The notes beneath the pieces are model-generated. The model did no database searches. It was not told the DNA's origin and was given only the letters and a program-made list of their open reading frames with translations. This document shows positions 7,669 to 15,214 of a stretch of DNA of 64,000 bases, piece by piece (within the stretch, counting starts at the first letter, position 1; the number at the start of each line of letters is the position of its first letter). The translations under genes were made by a program, and so were the position numbers. This stretch comes from Asticcacaulis machinosus (GTDB taxonomy: Bacteria; Pseudomonadota; Alphaproteobacteria; Caulobacterales; Caulobacteraceae), in contig NZ_JAQQKV010000003.1 in assembly GCF_028550435.1 (NCBI RefSeq), forward strand, positions 1 through 64,000. The letters are read 5' to 3'.

Positions 7669-9075
7669 TCAGGGTTTTATACTTATGGCGTAGCGCATGA
7701 CTTCATACAACAAGGTCGACTCCACCGTGCCGGAAACCAGATGCGCCTGCGGGCCGGAGGCATAGACGGGCACATCCTCGCCGGTATGCTGGGCGCTGGA
7801 CAGCGGCACAAGGGTCGGTTGTTTGAAATCCGGCTGTAAAACCTCATCCTGCGTCAGATCATGATCGTGAGGCTCAAGCGCTGACGGGCCGGACGCATAG
7901 CTAAGCACCGTGCGGCCCTTGCCGTTTTTGTCGGGTTCATTAACGCCGCGATTGCGGGCCAGGCCCATGATCGGTTCTTCGCGGGTCGAGCCCGCCGATT
8001 GGGTCAGGCCGTGGCTGTGGTCGGCGGTGACGATGATCAGGGTGTCTTTGGCATCGGTTTTGGAAAGGGCCACCTGTACGGCCTTATCCAGTTCATCGAC
8101 ATCGGTAAGGGCGCGGTAGGCATTGTTCTGATGGTGCCATTTGTCGATAGCGGCCGATTCCACCAGCAGGAAAAATCCATCAGGGTCTTGTGACAATATG
8201 TCGATGGCCTTGGCGGTCATATCGGCCAGATTGGGCACTTCGGTCTGGTTTTTATGGTCAACAACGGAGGGCAGGTCGCCCTCAGAAAACAGACCTAACA
8301 GCTTTGAGGTCGTTTTCGGATCGACCGCGTTCAGGGCTGATTTTCCGGTCACGACCTTGGCACCTTTCTGTGCGGCCCAGAGACGGATCAGGTCTTTGTC
8401 CTTGCGTTTGCCGCCCTTATCCGCCGTCTGAAACCGCGCCAGATCGCCGCCCAGCACCACATCCATGCGGATCGCCTCAGGGGCTTCGACAAGCTGGCGG
8501 GCGATGTCGATGCACCCGGCTTTTGCAGCGTCGGCAGGCAGTTCAGTATCTGAGCGCCAGCCGCGCGTCGAGACATGGCCATAAGCCCCTGCGGGTGTGG
8601 CATCGGTCAGCCCTGAGGTGGTCACCACACCGGCGGCCTTACCCATGCGCCTGGCCTGTTCGGCTATGGTAGGAATATGGGCGGCCTTAGGCGCACAGGC
8701 TTTTGAGGTAACGGTGGCATCAACGCCGATGGCCCCATTAATGGTCTTTATGCCGGTGGTGATAGCCGAAATGCCGTTGGCAGAATCGGTTACGAATTTA
8801 TCTGCCGAATAGGTTTTGGAAAACGCCGAATAGGGCAGGCTCTCAAAGGCCAGCCGGTAGGAGGCACCGTCTAAGCCGCGGGCCTGCCCGGCCATGATGC
8901 GGCCCGCAGTGACCGAATTGATGCCCATGCCGTCACCTATGAACAGGATGATGTTTTTCGCCTTAGCCGTATTGGGCGTGCGCGCCAGAGCGGCGTCCAG
9001 AGCCGGATACGGTGATGTCTGCGCCCAGACCGGTGTTGTCATGAGGGCGGTAGCAAGACACAAGGCGGCTTTCAT
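7669..9075 (-). CDS. PhoA-family alkaline phosphatase, secreted
   Basis: 468 aa. The start at 9075 has AGGAGT upstream and opens directly into a signal peptide (cut near VWAQ, residue 19); a longer frame begins at 9141. It shows the alkaline phosphatase superfamily metal motif DGMG (48-51), a DSA motif with likely nucleophile Ser98, and the C-terminal ADHSHG metal motif. It releases phosphate from monoesters in the periplasm. The gene follows the TBDR at 9160 by 84 bp, with a hairpin between them, suggesting coexpression with attenuation. The receptor may import the same compound class. Confidence 0.9.
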   Translation of the reverse strand: MKAALCLATALMTTPVWAQTSPYPALDAALARTPNTAKAKNIILFIGDGMGINSVTAGRIMAGQARGLDGASYRLAFESLPYSAFSKTYSADKFVTDSANGISAITTGIKTINGAIGVDATVTSKACAPKAAHIPTIAEQARRMGKAAGVVTTSGLTDATPAGAYGHVSTRGWRSDTELPADAAKAGCIDIARQLVEAPEAIRMDVVLGGDLARFQTADKGGKRKDKDLIRLWAAQKGAKVVTGKSALNAVDPKTTSKLLGLFSEGDLPSVVDHKNQTEVPNLADMTAKAIDILSQDPDGFFLLVESAAIDKWHHQNNAYRALTDVDELDKAVQVALSKTDAKDTLIIVTADHSHGLTQSAGSTREEPIMGLARNRGVNEPDKNGKGRTVLSYASGPSALEPHDHDLTQDEVLQPDFKQPTLVPLSSAQHTGEDVPVYASGPQAHLVSGTVESTLLYEVMRYAISIKP

Positions 9076-9100
9076 CGGTTTACTCCTGAACAAAATTACA

Positions 9101-9134
9101 AAAACCCCGCCCAAGGTTGAAAGCCTGAGCGGGG
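9101..9134 (-). terminator. Intercistronic hairpin between TBDR and phosphatase
   Basis: Read on the minus strand: CCCCGC, an imperfect inner stem (CAGG/CCTTG), then GCGGGG and TTTTT. It could terminate most transcripts after the receptor and reduce phosphatase expression, or protect the receptor mRNA. Confidence 0.65.
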
Positions 9135-9159
9135 AGGTCATAGCGTTAAATCGCGAAGA

Positions 9160-12090
9160 TTAAAACTTCGCCCGCACACCGAAGGAGACGGTACGGCCAT
9201 TATAGGTATAGCCGCCAAACTGGCCGTTCTGAGCAAACTGCCACTGGGCTTCGTTGGTCAGGTTCTGGGCTTCGGCCACGATGCTGTAGCGGTCATCGAT
9301 CTTGTAGCTGATATTGCCGTCGAGCGAGCCGTATTCTTTTTCGTTCAGATTGGTCAGGCCGCCGGTGCCGACCGAAGCCAGCACATCATCAACCCACGAA
9401 TAGGACAGGCGCGCGCCCAGCTTATCTTTCTCGTAAAAGACCGTGATGTTGTAGCTGTTTTCAGCCACATTCTGCATCTTGTCCTTAAGCGTGGCCGAAT
9501 AGGTGGCCTCAGAGTCCGTCCAGGTATAGTTGGCAAGAGCCCCCAGACCATCGAACGGTGCGGGCAGGAACTTGAAGTTCTGTTGCCAGGCCAGTTCAAA
9601 ACCCTTGACCCAGGCTTCCCCGCCATTGACCGGCGCGGTCAGCAGGTAGTTCTGGCCATCAATGGCAATGGTGGTGTTCTGGTTATATACAAAGGTGGTG
9701 ATGTCCTTATAGAACACCCCGCCGATCAGGGCCGAACCCGGTGCGAAGTACCATTCTGCGGTCAGGTCGAACTGATTAGCTTCAAACGGGTCCAGCAGCG
9801 GATTGCCACCGACGGCGGTGAATTGCACACCGGACGAATTGAGCGTCAGACGCGGCGACAGGTCAGCCAGTGACGGACGGGTGATGACCTTGGCGGCGGC
9901 GACGTGAACCTGAACATTGTCACGCAGTTCATAGACAAAGTTGGCGCTCGGCAACGTATCCTTATAGGTCTTATCGAAGCTGACCGGTACGGCGGCTGAG
10001 CCGGTATCGGCGTGGCCCTGTGAAGTTTGGTCGGTTTCGGCATAGCGCACGCCGACTTCACCGCGCAAAGCCCGGTCAAACACCGTGGTATCAATATTGG
10101 CGGCGACATAGCCGGCCTTGATCTTTTCAGCCACATAATATGAGTTTCTCAGGTCACCGCGCGCCGGTGCAGTGTTGGCGATTGCTGAGGTATCAAGAAT
10201 GGCCAGAAACGCATCGCGGTTCGGCAGCAGCCAGGTTTGGGGCAGGGTGCCGGACGCTTCGCTCAGGAAGTCGTCTTCGGGGAAGCCGTCATAGAACTCA
10301 CGGCCGAACAGGGTATTGTTGCCGCCGATGGTCTGGCCCGACTTATTGCGTGTGAAGTTGATATCACGGCGGTTATATTCACGCGAGCGGTCGCGGAATT
10401 TGACGCCACCGGAAATCTGGCTCAACACACCCCAGCTCAGGTCGCGTTTGGCATCAAACTGGGCGGCATTTTCTTCGTCGGTCGAATTATTGACGCGCCA
10501 TTCTGTACGGCGGAACGGCAGGATAGGATTGTTGAGATCGCGCGTGAGGAACTTGAGACTGGGCACGCCATCACCGACCTGCGGGATGTAGAATTCAAGT
10601 CCACCGGAATTACCCTGCACGCGGGTGCGGGTAATTGGCTTATCGGTATTGGAATAGGCGCGCGCCACATAGACGCTGCCCGACAGATCCCACTCACCTA
10701 GACGATGCTTGATGGTCAGATCGGTCAGCATGTTGTCGTGAGTCAGATAGTCGATCTCACGCCCGATCTGGGTGTTGGTCGTTGTGGTGCGACCACCCAC
10801 CAGAACGCCGTTTTCGACGCGCGCCGAGCCTGGCTGAAGGGCAGATACAACGAAGTCAGCCGAATAGGTCAGTTCGTCATAGAAGTTGTCGAGATAGGTG
10901 TAAAAGCTGGTCAGGGCGATTTCAGTATTTTCGGTCGGGCGCCATTGCAGGGCGGCGGTAAGGCCCCAGCGTTCGCGGCGTTCGCGCTCAAGAGTAGGTC
11001 GTACCGCGGAGGGCAGAAAGTTTGTATCCGCAATACCGTCGCCGGTCACATCGACCTTGCTGGCCGTCCAGCCCACGCCGGTGATACGATCAGAGCGCAG
11101 GGAGCGGATGCCGTAATTGGCCGAAACCAGCGCCCCGAACGTGCGGTCTTCGTTGTTCCAGCTTACCAGAGCCGACGCCTTGGGGTCGACCTTGTCGGCC
11201 AGTTCGACATAGGTGGTGGTCAGGCTGAGCGAGGTGGTCGGCTTTTTGAAATCGAGCGGCTTAAAGGTGCGGATATTGATCGTGCCGCCGATGGCGCCTT
11301 CGTCGAGCGAGGCCAGCGGCGACTTGATCACCTCGACGCCGGACACCAGTTCGGAGGCCATCGTATCAAAGCGGAACTGACGGCCCGACTGGCCGGAATC
11401 GCGCACGTTTTCGTTCACGGCGGCGCTGCGGCCATCGATGGTCACGTTCTGGAAGTTGGGGCCGAGGCCACGGACGCGCACGAACAGACCTTCGCCGCGA
11501 TCACGGGTGATCGAAATGCCCGGTACGCGCTGAAGCGCTTCGGCGATGTTGTTCGACGGGAACTTGCCGATGTCTTCGGCATTGATGACGTCTATGACGT
11601 TGACGGCCTTACGTTTTTCATTCAGCGACTTGGCCAGGGAACTGCGAAAGCCCGTGACGACGACTTCTTCGATGGCTTCCGGGGCGGTGGTGTCAGCCTG
11701 TGCAACTGTGGCGGCTGCCATGACCGGAGTGACTGTCTGGGCGGTAGCTTTCGTGACGCCCGCTTTGACAATCACCGTATCGCCCTTGAGGCTGTAGCTC
11801 AGGTTCTGACCGGACAGCAGGCTGCTAAGTGCCTGATCAACACTGACATTACCCTTGACGCCGCGGGTGGTCTTGCCGGCCAAAAGGGCGGGGTCAGCGA
11901 CGACCTGCACACCTGAGGTGCGCGACAACTGCACCAAGGCTGTGTTCAGGTCACCGGCCTTGATGTCAACCGCGACGACGCGGCCCACGACCGTCTGAGC
12001 CTGCGCGGTGACGGCGACCATGCCCGCCCCCAGATTGAGCGCGGCCAGCGACGCCGACAGGCACAGAATGCGATGAAAGTTAAAGGTCAA
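9160..12090 (-). CDS. TonB-dependent receptor with STN signalling domain
   Basis: 976 aa outer-membrane transporter. Order: signal peptide (to about 32), STN domain (41-110), TonB box EEVVVTG (141-147), plug with the AEALQRVPGISI segment, then a 22-strand-type barrel ending in VRAKF with terminal Phe. It is of the Xanthomonas/Caulobacter large-receptor type. The start appears to be TTG, with GGGGA about 8 nt upstream; no in-frame ATG precedes it. The STN domain, and FecR and sigma genes directly upstream on the same strand, indicate substrate-triggered surface signalling. The neighbouring alkaline phosphatase suggests a phosphorylated ligand. The ligand itself is not deducible. Confidence 0.93.
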   Translation of the reverse strand: MTFNFHRILCLSASLAALNLGAGMVAVTAQAQTVVGRVVAVDIKAGDLNTALVQLSRTSGVQVVADPALLAGKTTRGVKGNVSVDQALSSLLSGQNLSYSLKGDTVIVKAGVTKATAQTVTPVMAAATVAQADTTAPEAIEEVVVTGFRSSLAKSLNEKRKAVNVIDVINAEDIGKFPSNNIAEALQRVPGISITRDRGEGLFVRVRGLGPNFQNVTIDGRSAAVNENVRDSGQSGRQFRFDTMASELVSGVEVIKSPLASLDEGAIGGTINIRTFKPLDFKKPTTSLSLTTTYVELADKVDPKASALVSWNNEDRTFGALVSANYGIRSLRSDRITGVGWTASKVDVTGDGIADTNFLPSAVRPTLERERRERWGLTAALQWRPTENTEIALTSFYTYLDNFYDELTYSADFVVSALQPGSARVENGVLVGGRTTTTNTQIGREIDYLTHDNMLTDLTIKHRLGEWDLSGSVYVARAYSNTDKPITRTRVQGNSGGLEFYIPQVGDGVPSLKFLTRDLNNPILPFRRTEWRVNNSTDEENAAQFDAKRDLSWGVLSQISGGVKFRDRSREYNRRDINFTRNKSGQTIGGNNTLFGREFYDGFPEDDFLSEASGTLPQTWLLPNRDAFLAILDTSAIANTAPARGDLRNSYYVAEKIKAGYVAANIDTTVFDRALRGEVGVRYAETDQTSQGHADTGSAAVPVSFDKTYKDTLPSANFVYELRDNVQVHVAAAKVITRPSLADLSPRLTLNSSGVQFTAVGGNPLLDPFEANQFDLTAEWYFAPGSALIGGVFYKDITTFVYNQNTTIAIDGQNYLLTAPVNGGEAWVKGFELAWQQNFKFLPAPFDGLGALANYTWTDSEATYSATLKDKMQNVAENSYNITVFYEKDKLGARLSYSWVDDVLASVGTGGLTNLNEKEYGSLDGNISYKIDDRYSIVAEAQNLTNEAQWQFAQNGQFGGYTYNGRTVSFGVRAKF

Positions 12091-12222
12091 AACCAGATCC
12101 CCATGAATAGATATGCTCAGCCCCAGTGACGAGCGTCTTACGGTTAAAGGGACGGATAAGAGACCGATTTACCCGACAGGTCATTTCGTGAATTATTCGT
12201 GACAGATTTAAGCTTATGTATT

Positions 12223-13179
12223 TTAACGTATAATTATAGTGCCGTTATCGCGGGCGACCTCAAAACCATGCACGACCGCAAGGGTTTCCAACTGGCTATG
12301 CGGATCATCTAACCGCAACCGGCCGATAATACGCTTATCTTTCAGGGCATTGTTTTCAAACCGTATAGGAGTGCCGGAATGGCGGGTAAATTCCTGCGCC
12401 ACCCGCTCAAGACTCCAGTTATCGGGCTCAACCCAGCCGGTGCGCCAGTCGCCGCCATCCGGGTCAAAGGCCTTAAGCGGCGTGATCGCACCTTTCGTCA
12501 GGCGCGCCCTCATGCCACGGGTGAACAGACCAAATTTACGGTCGCTGCCTTTGAGCCTGACCTTGCCCTCATAGACGTTCAGTTCAACGCCGCCGGGCAT
12601 ATAGCTCAGGTTAAACTGGGTGCCTAAAACGCGCACATCGCCACCGTCTAGGGCGACCGTAAAGGGCCGGTCGGCATCTTTGGCGACGGCAAAATAGGCC
12701 TCGCCCTGACGCAAATGTACATGGCGGCGATAGGGGGTAATGCGCGCTTCCACGCGGCTGGCGCCATTGATGTGCAGATCGGTGCCGTCGCTCAGGCGCG
12801 CCTCACGCGGGCGTCCGGCCTCGGTTTCATAGACGGTCAGCGGCGTAATCTGGTCGTAGACCACCGGCGGCAGTACAAAGGCTGAGACCGCGACCGCAGC
12901 GGCGGCCATAATGCCTCCAATAAATACCTTACGCCGCGCAGCCTTGACGGCGGTAATATTGACGGCAGGCGGGGTATCAAAGGCCGCCAGGGCATCGTTC
13001 AGTGCTGTGTCGCGCGCCACGCCCATGAGGGTATCATAGGCGATCCGGTGGCGGGGATCGTGCGTGATCCACTCATCGAAGGCAGCGGTCGTGAACTTTG
13101 TATCGTGCAGGTGGCGATCAACAAATCCGGCGGCGGCATCCCAAATGGTGTCTGTGATATCCGCCGTCTCAGGAGTCAT
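12223..13179 (-). CDS. FecR-type anti-sigma/transmembrane signal transducer
   Basis: 318 aa. A short cytoplasmic N-terminal domain (DUF4880-like, with FDEWITHDPRHRIAYD) is followed by one membrane helix at about 85-107, then the FecR periplasmic domain (GRPREARLSDGTDLHINGAS; HLRQGEAYFAV). The C-terminal STN-like module runs from about 250 to the end. It overlaps the sigma gene by 11 bp, so translation is coupled. It should relay the state of the receptor at 9160 to the sigma factor at 13169. Confidence 0.92.
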   Translation of the reverse strand: MTPETADITDTIWDAAAGFVDRHLHDTKFTTAAFDEWITHDPRHRIAYDTLMGVARDTALNDALAAFDTPPAVNITAVKAARRKVFIGGIMAAAAVAVSAFVLPPVVYDQITPLTVYETEAGRPREARLSDGTDLHINGASRVEARITPYRRHVHLRQGEAYFAVAKDADRPFTVALDGGDVRVLGTQFNLSYMPGGVELNVYEGKVRLKGSDRKFGLFTRGMRARLTKGAITPLKAFDPDGGDWRTGWVEPDNWSLERVAQEFTRHSGTPIRFENNALKDKRIIGRLRLDDPHSQLETLAVVHGFEVARDNGTIIIR

Positions 13180-13687
13180 ATTTTACGCGTTTCTTTTCGG
13201 CTTTTTCGAGATGATCGTGCAGTTGGCGCAGGGCCCGTGAGATATGTTTTTCGACTGCATCAGGACTGAGGTTCAGGGCTTTCCCGATCTCCTCACACGT
13301 CTCACCCCGGACACGCCGCCGGATCAGCACTTCGCGCCTGAGCGGCGGCATGCCTTTTAAGGCGTCGGTGAAAACATCCAGTCGCTGGCGGTGCATCAGG
13401 ATCTGCTCCGGCAAGGGTTGATCGCAGGCAAGGTCAGTGTCGATTTCTTCGGTAGGGCGCGCTTTGGCGGCCCTGAAATGGTCGTTGATCAGATTGGTGG
13501 CGATGGCGCGCGCCAGACCGGTGAGATTTTCAACCGCATGACGGCGGCTGTAGCTGATCAGGCGGGCCAGAGTTTCCTGCACCACGTCTTCGCGCACGGC
13601 CTCATCGCGCACCTTGCCCGCGACAAACTGCATAAGACGGCCGCGCTCCTGCGGCACCCAGAAATGTTCGGGTAGTCCAGTCGCCAT
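13169..13687 (-). CDS. ECF sigma factor, FecI-like
   Basis: 172 aa. Region 2 (DEAVREDVVQETLARLISY) and region 4 with the helix-turn-helix (CEEIGKALNLSPDAVEKHISRAL) are clear, and there is no extra domain. It forms an overlapping sigma/FecR pair followed by the TBDR, so it is expected to transcribe the receptor operon. A Pho-box-like sequence lies just upstream (13710-13727), which would place the whole module under phosphate control. This is inference from the motif. Confidence 0.92.
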   Translation of the reverse strand: MATGLPEHFWVPQERGRLMQFVAGKVRDEAVREDVVQETLARLISYSRRHAVENLTGLARAIATNLINDHFRAAKARPTEEIDTDLACDQPLPEQILMHRQRLDVFTDALKGMPPLRREVLIRRRVRGETCEEIGKALNLSPDAVEKHISRALRQLHDHLEKAEKKRVKYDS

Positions 13688-13709
13688 GCCTGCTGAATAG
13701 ACGGCTTAG

Positions 13710-13727
13710 GTGACAGTTATATTACAA
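13710..13727 (-). promoter_or_regulatory. Pho-box-like PhoB site
   Basis: The minus strand reads TTGTAATATAACTGTCAC. That is two 7-mers with the exact 4-bp spacer of the known Pho box (CTGTCAT-N4-CTGTCAT): the first matches 5 of 7, the second 6 of 7, with the C often seen at its last position. It lies 23 bp before the sigma start, which leads a module ending in an alkaline phosphatase. Confidence 0.5.
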
Positions 13728-13740
13728 AATGAACCTGAGT

Positions 13741-14976
13741 TTATTCGACGCGAAGCAGGGCCACGATCTGATCGATCGTATGGTGGGCGCCGCTGAGGGC
13801 CTCATCGGCCGGCAGAACCATCAGATCGCGCCGTAGCCCTTGCGTCCAGTTCGATATCAATGCCGCGTCCTGAGCCCCCAAGGGCCCAAGCGGTGAGATC
13901 ATGCGCGACAGACCGTGATAGGTCGATCGCCCGCGGCTGTAGCGGATCATGGCCCCGACACCGTTCAGATCATCAGCACGAGCCGAGGCCGACATCAGTT
14001 CTTCCATGCCGAGCAGATCTTCGACAAGTGCGGGTTTCTGGACAAAGTGGATCAGATTGTCTTTGAACTGTTGGTGGGTGTAAGGCTCGTTTTCATCGCG
14101 AACCACATTGCGGGTCAGGCGCAGATAAATATTTATCCAGGCCGCGTGCATCAGGGTGTCGCTGGTCGGGAAGTGGTAGGTGACCGCCCCCAGATTAACC
14201 CCGCTTTCGCGCGCCACGGCGCGGTGGGTGACGGCGGCGGCGCCAAAGCGGCCCACAATCATGGCTGCAGCCTCGGCGATCTGTTCGGCGATTGAGCCGT
14301 GGGCGATGATCGGCGTGGTGAGTTTTTCGCTTTCAAGCCTTGCGAAATGACGAAGCGCCCCGTCACCGGCACGACTGGTCGTCAGCAGTCGCGCCCAGCC
14401 CTGACAGGTCTCGGTAAGGCAGGCCCGGTCAAGCGCCCGACGCCAGGTAATCCGGTGCAAAAATGATTCGCCGTCGAAAAACTGACGCGTGATATCGGCA
14501 TAGGCCCCAAAGCCCATGCGGGCGCACATATCATCCCAAAAGGCTTTCCAGATGTCGCGCCACTGGCGGGCGAGGGGGGCGAAGGTGTCATCGCGCGCCG
14601 CCATCATCTGACATTCCCGCCAGGCAAAGGCGTGGGGCCGCTGAGTAACCGTCCAGTCATCAATCAGGGCGGCCATCATCGCACCGAATCCTTCGGGGGC
14701 AATCGCCGGAAGGCCGTCGGTCTGCGACAGTTGCCGGTCACACCAGATTTGCGCGGCGATCATGGATTGAGCTTGTGCCGAAGCTAACAACTGTTCAAAA
14801 TTGCCAAAATAATAATTTATCTGAGATGTCTGAACTTCGGCGGTCTGACTGATTTGGCGGGCGGTCATATTGGCTCGTCCAAGGGGCGGCCAGGCGGCTT
14901 GAACGGCTTCCAAAAGGCGGTCTGCGGGCGGTGTGTCGGTGACGGGACTGGCTTTCAGGCTTTTGATTGTCTTCAT
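13741..14976 (-). CDS. Tandem TetR-like regulator (two DNA-binding units in one chain)
   Basis: 411 aa, about twice the usual TetR length. Two TetR-type helix-turn-helix units are visible: TARQISQTAEVQTSQINYYF (38-57) and THRAVARESGVNLGAVTYHF (250-269). Each is followed by a helical ligand/dimer domain, so the protein looks like an intramolecular dimer or a fusion. It is divergent from the TBDR/phosphatase operon at 15215, with a 238-bp shared region carrying two AAACGTT sites. The simplest reading is that it controls that operon. Its effector is unknown. Confidence 0.82.
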   Translation of the reverse strand: MKTIKSLKASPVTDTPPADRLLEAVQAAWPPLGRANMTARQISQTAEVQTSQINYYFGNFEQLLASAQAQSMIAAQIWCDRQLSQTDGLPAIAPEGFGAMMAALIDDWTVTQRPHAFAWRECQMMAARDDTFAPLARQWRDIWKAFWDDMCARMGFGAYADITRQFFDGESFLHRITWRRALDRACLTETCQGWARLLTTSRAGDGALRHFARLESEKLTTPIIAHGSIAEQIAEAAAMIVGRFGAAAVTHRAVARESGVNLGAVTYHFPTSDTLMHAAWINIYLRLTRNVVRDENEPYTHQQFKDNLIHFVQKPALVEDLLGMEELMSASARADDLNGVGAMIRYSRGRSTYHGLSRMISPLGPLGAQDAALISNWTQGLRRDLMVLPADEALSGAHHTIDQIVALLRVE

Positions 14977-15144
14977 AAAAGCTTATTTTGTAATAGATTT
15001 GGCGGGTATGTGTGCGAATGAGGGATTGTATATACTATTTTCAGGGGGTGTCGCTAGTGATCAGTGTGTTGGGGTGTAAGATTGTGCCGTGTGCGGTCGG
15101 ATTTGACACGTAAGTGTCGTGAGGTTGTAAAAATTGCTTCATAC

Positions 15145-15174
15145 AAACGTTTAAAAAAATACAAACAAACGTTC
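15145..15174. promoter_or_regulatory. Two AAACGTT palindromic half sites 22 bp apart
   Basis: AAACGTTT (15145-15152) and AAACGTTC (15167-15174), each preceded by ACA or CA, have centres two helical turns apart. They are separated by an A-rich stretch, 41 bp before the TBDR start, between divergent regulator and receptor genes. They are candidate operators for the tandem TetR protein. The GACAC/GTGTC repeat at 15105-15119 is another candidate. Confidence 0.45.
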
Positions 15175-15214
15175 TAATTGAGGCTCCATCTTCGGCAATA
15201 CTGATGGGGTCATC

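Noticed and set aside
10705-11916. Long 403-aa plus-strand frame inside the TBDR at 9160
   Set aside because: It is an antisense shadow of a high-GC receptor gene. The opposite strand has clear domain matches along its whole length.
15103-15130. Sigma-70 promoter TTGACA...TTGTAA before the TBDR at 15215
   Set aside because: The -35 is good but the -10 is a poor match, and the TTGACAC also belongs to an inverted repeat. Not strong enough to list.
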